The position numbers and the translations under genes are program-made. From Erodium maritimum (lineage: Eukaryota; Streptophyta; Magnoliopsida; Geraniales; Geraniaceae), in contig OY997594.1 of NCBI GenBank assembly GCA_963921825.1, positions 5,151,001 through 5,215,000 of the forward strand: 64,000 nt of DNA, in the 5' to 3' direction. Below the pieces are notes generated by a model. That model ran no database searches. It was not told the DNA's origin and saw only the letters and a list, made by a program, of their open reading frames with translations. Shown in pieces: positions 47,801 through 59,146 of the stretch. Numbering within the stretch: position 1 is the first letter of the stretch; each line of letters opens with the position of its first letter.

Positions 47801-49562
47801 CAAAATTTATATTTCCCCCCTCCATTTCTTCTTATATTGTTTTCTCTGGACTGAACATCATGTTGTTTGAACTTGTGCAGGAGCATAAATACTTTGAAGA
47901 TGCATTCAAGGTATATGAGCGAGGTGTCAAGATATTTAAGTACCCACATGTGAAAGATATATGGGTCACATATCTTTCTAAATTTGTTAGGAGATATGGA
48001 AAGACAAAACTTGAGCGAGCAAGGGAGTTGTTTGAGCATGCAGTTGAAATGGTAAGCATGTTGTTCAATGATTATAAAAGGTTGTACCGTTATTAGGATA
48101 ATTGAGTGCTAAAGTTTCTTTTTCCTTCCTCAATTGTGCATATCAGACTCCTGCCGATCAAGTGAAGCCATTGTATCTCCAATTTGCAAAGCTAGAAGAA
48201 GATTATGGTTTGGCAAAGGGAGCTATGAGAATCTATGATCGAGCAACTAAAGCAGTACCAAATAGCGAGAAGTTGAGCATGTATGAACTTTATATTGCCC
48301 GTGCTGCTGAAATATTTGGTGTTCCCAAAACAAGGGACATCTATGAGCAAGCAATAGAATCTGGTCTTCCTGATAAAGATGTGAAGACCATGTGTTTGAG
48401 GTATGCAGAGTTGGAGAAGAGCTTAGGAGAGATAGATCGTGCTCGAGCAATATATGTGTTCGCTTCTCAATTTGCAGACCCAAGATCTGATGCTGATTTT
48501 TGGAATAAGTGGCATGAATTTGAGGTGCAACATGGAAATGAGGATACTTTCAGAGAAATGCTTCGTATTAAACGGAGTGTCTCTGCAAGCTACAGTCAGG
48601 TACACTGCTACATGCTCTCTTTTTTCAGTTTGAAGTTTGTACCATGACTATAATTTTATTGTTGCGATAAAATTGTCTCAATATATGAAAAATTGTCCAA
48701 GTTGATTGAGAATACATGAAATAAGTGGGCCGTAAGTCATTACCACGGTCAGCTTGAATTATATGTATATATATGTTCAGTGAGTCCAACCTGAGTATCA
48801 AGTTGCAAAAGCATTTTCATCGAGGCTTACAGTTTCAAAATCTTACTTCATATAAATCTTATAGAAATAAATTTATTTGGTATGATTAATGTATTGAATC
48901 GAGTGGATTGATTTTGTCATAAACCTTAGTGGTTTCTTATACACATGAAGTTCTTTTTCTTTGCATATGGTTGTGGAAAACCATTTAGTTTTCTGGATGC
49001 CATGTACAACTCATTGTTCTTACCATGTTCAGCGACTGCTTTCTGAAAGTTAGATTTACATTTTTATATGATATGTTGTACTGTTCTCATTCAATTGATT
49101 TTGCAGACACACTTCATACTACCTGAGTATCTGATGCAAAAGGATCAGAAGCTTAACCTGGATGATGCCAAGGATAGACTGAAACAGGCCGGGCTACCTG
49201 AAGATGAAATGGCTGCCCTGGAGAGACAATTAGCACCTGCAGCAAACGACACAACTGGTAAAGACACCAGCCGGAAAGTTGGTTTTGTAAGCGCTGGTGT
49301 TGAATCACAGAGCAATGGAGAGATCAAAGTTTCTGCTACCAACACTGAAGATATAGAGCTTCCCGAGGAAAGTGACTCTGATGATGATGACAGAATGGAG
49401 ATAGCCCAGAAAGAAGTACCCGATGCTGTGTTTGGAGGGCTGGCCCGAAAGAGAGAGGAGTCTGAAAATAATGGGGGCACAGATGATGCTGCCAATGCAG
49501 ATAAAGACGATGAGAGCCGTCTTGGTGCTCTCGAAAGAATCAAGAGGTTAAGGAAAGGTTAA
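44891..49562 (+). CDS. SYF1: Pre-mRNA splicing factor SYF1 (XAB2 homologue)
   Basis: Five exons: 44891-46391, 47601-47785, 47881-48051, 48147-48599, 49107-49562, giving 921 residues, close to the Arabidopsis protein. SYF1 is a scaffold of the Prp19-associated (NineTeen) complex in the active spliceosome; its animal counterpart XAB2 also acts in transcription-coupled repair. The protein is a superhelix of HAT (half-a-TPR) repeats, e.g. LKLWWRYLIARSDAPLKKRS, WEPYLVFVSQRG, LRLWTFYVDLEESLGTLEST, WNKWHEFEVQHGNEDTFREM. An acidic insert (DEEGEDGTEENGVEEEEED, about residues 307-326) interrupts the array, and a second acidic tract precedes the basic C-terminus (ERIKRLRKG). An in-frame upstream ATG at 44810 would add 27 residues, but family similarity starts at MAIPQELYPSGDDLLYEEE, so 44891 is chosen. 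Confidence 0.96.
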
Positions 49563-52500
49563 GGAGATTTTTGACTTTATGTATGATGTACTAGTTCCTT
49601 TAGCTTTCTGGTGTACTTTAAATCTCTTGTCAAAGTTCATATTTTCTTTATTCAATGAGGAAGGATATCCAATTAGCAAAAGTATCAAGTCTGAACTGTA
49701 CATTGATGCATTATGTTAAACTTAATTTAACCCCAAAACTTAAACTTTAAGTAGAGTGTCCAACTAGAATATAAGAGTTACTCCATCAACATTCTTTCAA
49801 GGTCCACATCCTCCAAATAGGATTAATTCTTGCCCTCTACGTTAGTATATCTTTTTTCCCCCTCTTTTATCTATTGTAGCACACTCATGTATTGATTATT
49901 CTTGAAATGATGGGTAAGTAACGGGTTTGGGGATGTACTTAGATACTTTTCTCTTTGTTGTTGTAATGCATATGAATCAATAGAATAATGTGTTTTGTGT
50001 TTAGTTTATCAGTAGGTTTTGATAAAGAAAACCAGTTCTTCAATTTGCCCACAATTATTCTGGTCCATCATTATAGGGCACATTTCAGTTATACTGTTAT
50101 GCATCAAACGAGAGAACTTTGCAGCTGATCTCTGCCATGACAGCCTTCAACTCTGAATACCCATGGTTCAAGGTTCAGGTAAGCTCAATAACCCAAACAT
50201 TTAGTTAACCACTTATATCCAGCTTGTTTTCATCATTTTCGTTGTATGATGCTTATCGCTAGAATTGGATACTATACACTAAGTCAAACCCAAGTACTAT
50301 TTTCCCTTGTTGGTATTGTGAAAATGCATTGTTACTTATTCCTTGCTAAGTGAGTTATGAAATAAGTTTGTGTTCTGAAAGCATGAATGGGAAAATCCTA
50401 TAAAAAATAAGGTTTGTCTTGTGAAAGAAAGAACATGTTAAGGGAAATTCCATTAAGTTTCATACGGAACATGAGGGATGTGAAGTGCTTATTTCTTATA
50501 GATAGCAACTCACTGTTGGGTAAGGGATAAAGAGTAAACCCCTCTACTGATTGAATAGATGCACATATAATTCAAAACTGTAGTTATACATGTTAAATAT
50601 GATGTATAATAGCTGAAACAAAGTCGTTGTTGACATCTGAAGTGTGTGAAAACTAAGGACATGTTTGCTAATCTGTTAGTAATCATTTCTTAACCTGTTG
50701 CTGCAACATAGTTCTGCATTTTAGGCAGTTGCAGTTGATAGCCTGGTGGGTGTTCTAAGATTGGCTGTTGTGTTTGTATGGACTGGAATGTGAATCGTTC
50801 AATCTGTTCAGCAACTTTATACGATATAGATCATGTGCTATTTTGTTCCTAATTGATATAACGACCTTCGGTGTCTTTTTTGGAGTCATACATACGTTTT
50901 GAAGATATCATAAGCTGATATATAGGTTCTCTGTGTTCACATATGCATTGAATCTAAAGTTGGAAATTGCAAGTTTCTTAGTTTCTGAAGCGAAACTTAA
51001 CATTGGTTATTCAAACTTATGATTTATTCTTGTGTTAATATATGTACTTAGTTCTTACACCAATCTAATCAAGCATATGTTTATTTTGGTAAATGTAGCC
51101 TTTGGCATTTGTGTGAAGAGTTCTGTCCTTTCCAGTTGCCATGTAAAATATATTGCTTCTTAATTATTTAGGTCCTCCTATAGCATTTGATCATATAAAC
51201 CCTATCTTTAAGTTAGGTTTACTTGTGCTTGTGCATGTAAACTTTAATTCCCTTCAATGGTGTTGCACTTATGTCTCTAAGCTACAAAAAGTTCTGAAAT
51301 AGTATCTATCCTTTGACTAAAAATATTTATTTAATGTTTGAGTAGAAATATAAACAAGAAAAAAATTGATACTTATAACATGAAACTGAAAATATACTAA
51401 AAACCACCCGACTTTGTGTCTAGTTTTTTTTTCACCTTACTATGGTGTCCTCTCCTCTTAGTCACACTCCTGCCTCGAGTGCCTGCTTCTTAGTACCGTG
51501 TGCTCCTTCCGAGATGTCTTGAAGATCGTCTCAGGAAGTGATCAACTCGAGGCGCCATGCTCGGCTCCTAAAAGATCTAAATTGAGCGCAATCATCTCCC
51601 CCACAATTCGTGCAACCACTCCCTTCTCCTGACTCCTTTGCTCCTATCTTCTCCCTTCCTTCTACTGCTCTTTTCCTTTCTATCTTTAAAACGCCACCGT
51701 TTGTGTCTTTTAAGCCACGTAACGATTTGGTGGAGGAAGATTTATTGGTTCTCCAAGGGCATGTGGGATGGCCTCACTGAATGAGGACGATAAGGATGAG
51801 GCATCGTCGTGCCAACAAGAGCAGTCCCGACAATGGATGACATATCGTTTCGTTTTGTTGCTCTCTCTGAAGCACTACAAAGCGGGGTCTGCAAAACAGA
51901 CTCGTTAAAGAGATATGAGCCTCAAGACGGAGTACAGGACAGTGGGTTGAAGGACTATTCTACAATATCATCGGCCAGGTCCCTTTGGTCTCCCTCTAAA
52001 AGACATGACATCCCTTATTGTCCCAGAGGAAAGAGACTACCACCCATCATTCGATGCAATCCCCACTACCCCGGTTACGATTTCTTTTTTAAGACCAAAA
52101 TATTATCTAGGCAAAATCGAGTTATTGAACATCTTTTATCTTTGTTTAATGTTTCTGGTTATTATGTCCATCATCTATGATAAAAATATATATTTTATAC
52201 GAGTTCAAAACATTAATACACCCGCTTTATTATGGGGGTTATATAGACTTTAATCTAAAACTCAATCGAAATTTATGTAAGAAACGTGTAGATCCTTTCT
52301 ATGTCACGAAAAATATTACATAACAATTATAATTTGTGAAATGCTTATTCATTGATCTGTGCTTCCAAAAATGGGCCAAACAGTATCATGTATTGTCGCA
52401 ATCTACAATGAAGAATGTGACTGCATGCCCCCACTTCTTCCTACATTTCCTATCTTATTTCATTTCATGTCACACTCCTTCAGATTTTCATTTTGCAACA

Positions 52501-53584
52501 TAAATGTTTATACCGATTTTTCATTTTTATGAAATAAGTAAATGGTGTTTTAGATAAATTTGAAAATCACAGTAACAAATATACCCAAAAAATCATGTAC
52601 GTGATTGAAAGAAAATTGGAGACATTTTAAAATTTCTTTATTATCTTTTATTTGATCGTTAAACTATTTATAAATACATATTTAGAATAGTATGATCAAA
52701 AATAATATATTTCTTGACATCATACATACACTGGCTAACCTACTAGTCAATGAAACGGCCACACATTAGGGCACTATCATCGTTCAACTTGTGGTATTTA
52801 AATTCTCTTCCTCTTATAATATCCTCCAAATATGTAATCCGAAAAGTTAAAATTCAACTCTTTATGCTCTAATTATTTTTTATTTATCAAAAATAATATA
52901 TTTGTTAATGTATGATACACAAATGGATTTGATGATAATATTAGACAACGCTCCTACCTGTTTTTTCATATACTTTTTTTTTTAATGAAGTTATGCTTTT
53001 GATCAATACATACTATGTACTTTGTTATATTATTAGTCGAAACTAAATAAAAAACCAACCAATCCATTAGGCGTGATCAATGGTATGGTTTCCCTCTTGA
53101 CCACCAGGATCAAATCGTGATAGGACAACAATTGCGTTTGCTATATTATATCTACGTATATTAATTCATCGTGTTTATTCTGACTCGGTCTGGAGTTTGT
53201 TATATTATGGCCTAACAAATTTGGAGAGTAATATTACCGTTGTCCCATGTGTTTAACAGCTTGTTATATAATGAAATAAAATAAAAATATCCACTGAAAG
53301 ATGAATAATAAAGAGTTAAAAAAGGGAGGGTAAAAAAGAAACAAAAATATAAACCTAGTTTAATTCATTAATCTACAGACATACAAATGCCACCAATATT
53401 CAGGCAATCACAATATATTGAAACCCCATTTTTACACGTAAACCAAAACCCAAAATATCATTTTGTAATTTTCAATAACCCCAATCCTTATCTACGCACA
53501 ATAAAATAACTTTTTTTTTACTTTCTCGTTAATTTTCAAACCCTTGTATCGTATATTAATTAACGGAGTAGATTAGTCAATTAA
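49563..53584. other. Four-kilobase gene-free spacer
   Basis: No conserved coding sequence was recognised. A small segment at 50080-50190 ends in a donor-like GGTAAGC and could be an alternative trailer exon of SYF1. A GC-richer block at 51420-52070 looks like decayed mobile DNA without diagnostic motifs. A SINE remnant lies at 53073-53130. The rest is AT-rich. Confidence 0.45.
53073..53130 (+). mobile_element. tRNA-derived SINE fragment, family B copy 2
   Basis: The plus strand reads GATCAATGGTATGG, TTTCCCTCTTGACCACCA and GGATCAAATCGTG, matching in order the minus-strand SINE at 32095-32180. It is a fragment with a damaged A-box region. Confidence 0.5.
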
Positions 53585-54697
53585 TTAAAACTTATGACTA
53601 ATCATCCCCTTGTATCGATTGATTGACTCTTCTCTCTGCAACCTCATCTCCTCGTTAAATTTGTTTATAAACTCCTCCGCTCGTTGGTTCAGCTCGTCCT
53701 CACTTAACGGTGCTTCCTTTTCCATTAACGTCTGTGACGGGTCGTTGATATAACTCGTTAACGGCGTTTCTCTCCCCTCCGTTATCATCCTCCAAGTCTC
53801 CTCCAGACTCCGCTCACCTTCAGGCGATGTTACTGTATTTGTAGAGTAACTACAGTCAGAATTGGTAATTACAATTTTGTCCTTCTATAACCGAACTAAT
53901 TGTTCGAATGTTGGAGGATATTTTAGACATTTCCCATCATTCAGATAAACGATGTCGTTTTTACGTTCTAATTGAATAGTACCTTCTGGACTGGCTCTGA
54001 CCGGTTTCCGGTGACCGGACCTGTCCGCCGAAGAGAGCTGCTCGAGTAACTTAATCTCCGACGAGTCCATTCTCACCGGCGGGATCCACGTGGACTTCGC
54101 GGCCTTTACGTCCTGGTCGTCCGATTTACAGAGCTGCTCCAGTAACTTAATCTCCGACGAGTCCATTCTCACCGGCGGGATCCACGTGGACTTCGCGGCC
54201 TTTACGTTCCGGTCGTCCGATGAAGAGATCTGCTCAAGTAACTTAATCTCCGACGAGTCCATTCTCACCGGCGGAATCCACGTGGACCTCGCGACCTCCG
54301 AGAATCGCGGAAAACTCGTATTCATAACCACCACACGATTTTTAATCTTCTCCTCGGGAACCGCGATCTCCTCTCTGATCACCTCGCGATAAACCACCGG
54401 AGCGTCGAATTCCGGCGCCGTGGCGCCGGAATCGTAGTGAAACACGTGGTGCGGATCCATCGGGAGCTTCGATTCCGGCGGCGAGTGGTTGTGGAAGCGG
54501 GAGGAGGCGACGATGGTGACGATGATGGCGTTGAGGATGACGTAGAGGAAGGGAGGCTTGAGAGCGGCCAAAACGAGGGGGAGGTGAGTGGCGGAGAAGT
54601 CCAGGATCGCCGGAACGGAGGAGCGGAGAACGGCGGAGACGGCGGCGGAGATGAGCAGAGCTTTGAGGGCTAAGATCCAAGCGGGAGTGGAACCCAT
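53585..54697 (-). pseudogene. DUF4408/DUF761 membrane protein split by one in-frame stop
   Basis: A single reading frame from 54697 to 53585 (370 codons before the final stop) is interrupted only by a TAG at 53885-53887. Upstream of it are 270 residues: two hydrophobic helices (about 6-33 and 40-65), with the DUF4408-typical LKPPFLYVILNAIIVTIVAS, and three tandem 32-residue repeats from residue 138 (STWIPPVRMDSSEIKLLEQ). Downstream, still in frame, comes [20 protein letters not shown] and then the DUF761 signature [20 protein letters not shown] near the C-terminus. Proteins of this pair are plant-specific; their molecular role is unknown to me. Either the gene was recently inactivated, a shorter protein without DUF761 is made, or the stop is read through or a sequencing error. 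The start at 54697 opens the first hydrophobic helix. Confidence 0.8.
54022..54286 (-). repeat. In-frame tandem repeat, 96-bp unit, nearly three copies
   Basis: Units start at 54286, 54190 and 54094 on the minus strand and encode STWIPPVRMDSSEIKLLEQ with variable tails (SSSDDRNVKAAK, CKSDDQDVKAAK, SSADRSGHRKPV). Nucleotide identity is very high, so the expansion is recent or homogenised. The third unit ends imperfectly. Confidence 0.9.
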
Positions 54698-55152
54698 TTT
54701 TTATTTTGGCTGTGAGAGTGTGTTTGGGATTGTGGTGTCGAGTGGATGGGGTTTTATAGAGTGGAGTAGGGACACCGTGAAACGCGGTTCCGTGATGCGA
54801 TGCGGACCGTTGGATGTGAGGAAAAAGACAAATGGTTGTTGACTTGTTGGGTGTGAGGGGAAAGAGAGGTGTGAGTGGATCGGAGTCGGAGCGGTTATGA
54901 TCTGGTGGGGCCCAGAACTGGATTAAATTAATAAAAAGTGCTTTTTAAATTTTATTTTAATATTTTTGTGATAAGTAAACCTAGTATTGTGTTGTTTAAT
55001 GGAAAGGATAGTCCGTTAAGCAAACTCTACTTTGACTATTATCAATGTCGGACAATTATTTTCTCCTTTTTTAGTGTGAATAATTTACGTAATGAATCTC
55101 CATGAAACTTCTCTTTTAAGGATAATTTGGTAACTTTAATAGTGATGCGTAA
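54698..55152. other. Upstream region of the DUF4408/DUF761 gene
   Basis: The first 200 bp should hold its promoter and leader. A TATA-like word on the minus strand (TATAAAACCCC, about 54745-54756) lies about 50 bp before the ATG. No other gene seen. Confidence 0.4.
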
Positions 55153-55437
55153 GGGGCATCCACAATGGTGGGTTGCGAGCTGACGGAGAGTAATCGTCGG
55201 CGAGGAGCGGACTGAGAACTGACGGGGAGTTACACGCCTCTTCTCACCGCAGGATGAGAGCAAAAATGTAAACAAAAAAACTATCATAAACACTTTATCC
55301 ACTTAAGCATTGTAGGGTACTGCATGGGAGAGGTGACTATAAGCCAACATAAAATATTTTTTATTCTCCACGCCAGTCCTTTCCCGCCAGCAACCGGCTA
55401 TAGCATCGTGGATGCCCTAAATAGCGGCGGCACTTAT
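55153..55437. mobile_element. Tourist-like (PIF/Harbinger) MITE with TAA duplication
   Basis: The left end GGGGCATCCACAATGG and the reverse-complemented right end GGGCATCCACGATGC are terminal inverted repeats. TAA flanks both sides (55150-55152 and 55438-55440). The 285-bp size, TAA duplication and lack of coding capacity are typical of Tourist-like MITEs. Confidence 0.82.
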
Positions 55438-55440
55438 TTT

Positions 55441-56002
55441 TAAGTGAAAGGGGAGATAATCTTGATTTTCTAACAAAAGATGATAAAAAAATATATAATT
55501 CAGTACAAATGTGAAGCTAAGATTTTATATTTTAAAAACATTCTAATATATCTTCATTGCCAATATGATAAATAATGTTTCCCAACTTGATATGATCAAT
55601 TTATTAAGTGGGTTTTCATTTATTTCTTCACCGAGTTTTAACGGTACTCGTTGTGAAAAACATTTTCTCCATTTACAAACGACATTGATGATAACTGAAA
55701 TACATAAACATAAAACAATAGTCACAATAATACTACAAAAAATATTTATAAAAAATAAAAAATAGTAATAAAAATGATTTAAAGGTTTGATTATCAGAGG
55801 TAAAATCGGCTACAAACCACTCTTAACCTAAAAACTAGAGAACCAATCCTAACCACACACACCTTGTATCCAACATTCACCATGATGCCACATCATCAAC
55901 CCAATTTCACCAAACTCACGCCACTTTCAATCTTTCTCACACAAGCAAGGACATAACCGTAAAAGCATGGTGCCATGTGGACAAGTGTCCATTCTTTTCT
56001 TC
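55441..56002. other. AT-rich spacer
   Basis: No gene or repeat recognised apart from the flanking elements. Confidence 0.4.
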
Positions 56003-56965
56003 ATCAATTCACTAATTTAATATTTTCCGATTCGTTTGAACTCCGATTAGCTTCAAACTTGCGCCAATATTTTTATTTTTTCAAGGGCTTTAAATCAAGA
56101 TCAATCATGCATATATTTTGAAGCACGAAAATAAAAAGGTATATCGGAGTGATAAAAATAATGTTGAGTGTTGATAAATCTTCACTAATAAATGTTTTAT
56201 ATCGGAGGTATCAAACTAGTGCTAAATGTTGATAAAAACATGTACTGAGGTGATAAAAACCATGTTCAATTTTGATAATAAGTGTGATAAACTAGAGTTT
56301 AGCGTTGATAAAAAAACATGTCATTGGGTGATAAAAACACATGTAATTTAACAATAAACATAGTGTTTAGTGTTAATAAAACTGGTGTTCATAAAAAGCA
56401 CGTGATGAGATGATAAAAATCAAGATCAGTTTTGGAGAATGGGGTGATAAAACCAGTGTAGAGTGTTGATAAAACTAGTGTAAAGTGTTGATAAAACCAG
56501 AGCAAAGTGTAGATAAAAATTAGCCAGATATAATTTCTTTGAAAACCAGCCCCGAAATAATAAAAAATCGTACTTCAAATAAAACATGTGATGGGGGTGA
56601 CAAAACACACGTAATTGAATGATAAACCTAGTGTTTAATGTTGATAAAACTAGTGTTCATAAAAAGCACGCGATGAGGTGATAAAATCATGATCAATTTT
56701 GGAAACTGAGGTGATAAAACCAGTGCAAAGTGTTGATAAAACCAGTGTAAAAGTGTTGATAAATCCAGAGCAAAGTGTTGATAAAAATTACCCAGATTTA
56801 AAAAAGAAAAGAAAATCAACACCGAAATAATTTATTTTTTTCGTGCTTCAAAATATATTCATGACTGATCTTGATTTAAAGCCCTTAAAAAATAAAACTA
56901 ATGGCGCATGTTTGAAGCCAATCGGAGTTCAAACGAAGCGGGAAAAATTAAATTAGTGAATTGAT
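56003..56965. mobile_element. Long-TIR foldback element with GTTGATAAAA repeats
   Basis: Terminal arms of about 135 bp, 56003-56137 and 56830-56965, are inverted copies (ATCAATTCACTAATTTAAT at the tips; TCAAACTTGCGCC and GGGCTTTAAATCAAGATCA inside). Between them the words GTGTTGATAAAACCAGTGTA and GGTGATAAAA recur about 20 times. A larger direct duplication of about 250 bp (about 56320-56560 and 56583-56830) is also present. Long inverted repeats without coding sequence suggest a non-autonomous Mutator-like or foldback transposon. No clear target-site duplication was found. Confidence 0.78.
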
Positions 56966-57226
56966 TAAAAAAAATATGATAGTTTTACTAAAAAGCCCTT
57001 ACCACTTACTAAGAGCAGCTCCAACGGTCGTGTCTACGCGTCGTTGTTGGCGTAGACACGACCGGGTAGACACGACTTGTCGTGTCTACGAGCCGTGTCA
57101 GGAGGGTCGTGGCTGCGCGTCGTTGCTGGTTCTGGCAACGACGCTGCTGGTCGTGTCTGGCGCCAACGGCTAGTCGGCTAGCCAGTCACGACCCGCCACG
57201 TGGCGACGTCGACTCCCAAATTTCTT

Positions 57227-57234
57227 TATAAATA
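57227..57234 (+). promoter_or_regulatory. TATA box of the first Myb-like ORF
   Basis: TATAAATA lies 104 bp before the start codon at 57338, in a context (TTTATAAATACAATTCACCC) similar to the leader of the Harbinger transposase relic near 27565. A CCACGTGGCGACGTC word lies just upstream at about 57196. Confidence 0.6.
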
Positions 57235-57337
57235 CAATTCACCCCCAACTCGAATTTTACCTTCTCTTCACCTTTTTTTAGCTTCCCTTCCTCTATTCTT
57301 CATCGAAATCTCTCCAAAAAAATTTCCTACACTCGTT

Positions 57338-58442
57338 ATGGATCCGAATGAAGCCCTCCAATCCCTTGTCGACTCCTTGGATGATGAAGACGTGAGTTCT
57401 CACCACACCGAAGAGGACTACTTAGGGCACTACTCCTCCTTTTCCCAACTCCTCCAATCGGGGCAGTCAACGCCGCTTCCTCCATACACCCCGCCGACCC
57501 AATGGCCAGAGTCCCAAGTGCAACCTTCCCAATTCGTTCCGGCCACCCAACCTTGCCAGTCAGCTCCGACGCAAGAGAGGAGGAGGAAGGGGAAGGCGGC
57601 GGCATCTTCAGCGAGGTCGAGACCACTTCCGCGACCGAAGTGGACCGCCGAGGAGGAGACCAGATTGGCCCGAGCGTGGCTGAACAACTCGCTCGACCCC
57701 ATCAACGGGAAGAACCAGAAGAACGACAAGTACTGGCAAAAGGTGCATGCCGAGTACGAGGCGGTTAGACCGGCAGAGGACCCACCTCGGGCGTGGATGG
57801 CGTGCAAGGACCATTGGCATAAGGTTAAAGGCTTCATCACCAAGTTCCAGGAGAAGTACACCCAATTCGAGAACACGGTGACAAGCGGGAGGAACGAGGT
57901 TGACGTCCTGGCAGGCGCTGAAGCGGCGTACTTGAGGGAGGAAAAGCATGTGTTCAAATTCAAGCATATGTGGCTCATCGTGAGGGGGCAACCGAAGTTT
58001 TTCACAAAAAAACGTTCCAGAATGTGACATCCCCGACCTTGACCTCAACCTCGACGCCGACAGTGATGGAAGCAAGCGGACGAGGATGGACGAGTCTCGC
58101 ACTTTTGGAGACGACTTCGACCACGAGTTGAACTCGTTTACCACCGAGGGTCGTCCGATCGGGCAGAAGAGAGCCAAGGCCAGGGCTCGAGGCAAAGCCC
58201 AAGCCTCTCAATCCTCACAGTCGGCGGCGACCGGGCTACCTCCCGAGCACATGCAGTTCCTCGACACTCTTTCCCAAAGGAAAGGGACACAGTTAGAGGG
58301 CAAAATTGCGATGCAGAACCAGATCGTGGAGACCCTGAACGCAGTTCTTCGCCAAGACATCACCAACTTGACCGCGACTGAAAGGGATTCTCGTGCCTCG
58401 CTCATTCAAAGCCTCGGGAAGCGGTTGGAGAACTTGGATTAG
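57338..58442 (+). pseudogene. Myb/SANT-like, NAM-associated C-terminal protein (Harbinger ORF1 type), one frameshift
   Basis: The frame begins MDPNEALQSLVDSLDDEDVS and contains the Myb/SANT-like block PKWTAEEETRLARAWLN, DKYWQKVHAEYEAV, CKDHWHKVKGFITKFQEKY. It changes frame at a run of seven A (58006-58012). With six A the reading would pass smoothly from QPKFFTKN to VPECDIPDLDLNLDADSDG and on to GQKRAKARARGKAQ, then the coiled-coil tail LSQRKGTQLEGKIAMQNQIV ending at 58442. That makes about 368 residues, the normal size of the family often annotated as NAM-associated or 'glutathione S-transferase T3-like'. In Harbinger elements such proteins bind the element's ends and bring in the transposase. 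The single homopolymer change could also be a sequencing error. Confidence 0.78.
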
Positions 58443-58580
58443 CCGAGACTTCAATTTAAATTTAGTTTTTAAATTACTGTAATTTGTGTTTTGTTAATAA
58501 AAGTTTCAGTCTATTTGATTTGTGTGTTATTAAAAAAAAACAATTTTTATCGAATTATCGGAGCCTCGAGGAGCGTGCCA

Positions 58581-58607
58581 GGGTTACTATTTGAAATAGT
58601 AACCCTA
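58581..58607. repeat. Perfect 27-bp palindrome between the two Myb-like ORFs
   Basis: Two 13-bp arms, AGGGTTACTATTT and AAATAGTAACCCT, are separated by one G. It lies about 175 bp upstream of the second ORF, in its promoter region. Confidence 0.8.
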
Positions 58608-58756
58608 GGTCGTGGCAGCCGCGCCGACCCCGACCCCTCCCCTCCTATGAATAGCCTCACACCCCTTCTCATTTTTCACACCTCTCACATTCTCTCTCTA
58701 CAATTTCTCTCGTTTTCTAGCATTTCCTCTTCTTTTTTTCTTTCTATAAAGTCGAT

Positions 58757-59146
58757 ATGTCTACTTGGGCAACCGGGCCTCTTTGGTCACTAGATGAGGA
58801 AATTCATTTGGTGGTCAATTGGCTCACCCACTACGAGCCCGGGGGCCAGTATTGGCATGCTCTGTACCTGGCTTATGTACAGACCGGGAACGATGCTTGG
58901 CCACCATGGACAGAGAAGCAAGTGAAGGACCACTTCCAGAAGATGAGCAAGAAGTGCAAGTGGTTTGAGAAATGCTACCGGGAGAAACTGGCCGACCCTA
59001 GGAGAGGGGCAACGGATGCCGAAATATATGCCGCGGCCGTTTCTGATTATGAAGGCAAACACGGGCTGTGGAATAAACGTCCTGTGTGGGAGATGCTCAA
59101 GGACGATGCGAGGTGGCGTTTACATATTAGTAGAAATAGGAATTAG
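58757..59146 (+). CDS. Second Myb/SANT-like protein of the Harbinger-type element
   Basis: An intact frame of 129 residues starting MSTWATGPLWSLDEEIHLVV. It aligns in layout with the Myb/SANT region of the upstream ORF: tryptophan-rich start, YWHALYLAYVQTGND, KQVKDHFQKMSKKCKWFEKC, then DAEIYAAAVSDYEGKHG and KRPVWEMLKDDARWR. The Leu/Pro tail and the C-terminal coiled coil of the upstream protein are absent. It probably arose by duplication within the element or came from a related one. A TATGAATAG leader lies near 58647 and an AATAAAA signal near 59250. DNA binding to the element's ends is inferred. Confidence 0.75.
   Translation: MSTWATGPLWSLDEEIHLVVNWLTHYEPGGQYWHALYLAYVQTGNDAWPPWTEKQVKDHFQKMSKKCKWFEKCYREKLADPRRGATDAEIYAAAVSDYEGKHGLWNKRPVWEMLKDDARWRLHISRNRN

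Noticed and set aside
51809-52180. 123-codon frame in the spacer after SYF1
   Set aside because: No similarity recognised; lies in a decayed GC-richer block with frames of comparable length on other frames.
54342-54842. Frames overlapping the DUF4408/DUF761 gene in other frames
   Set aside because: Low-complexity Arg/His/Gly-rich translations without family similarity; shadows of the real gene.
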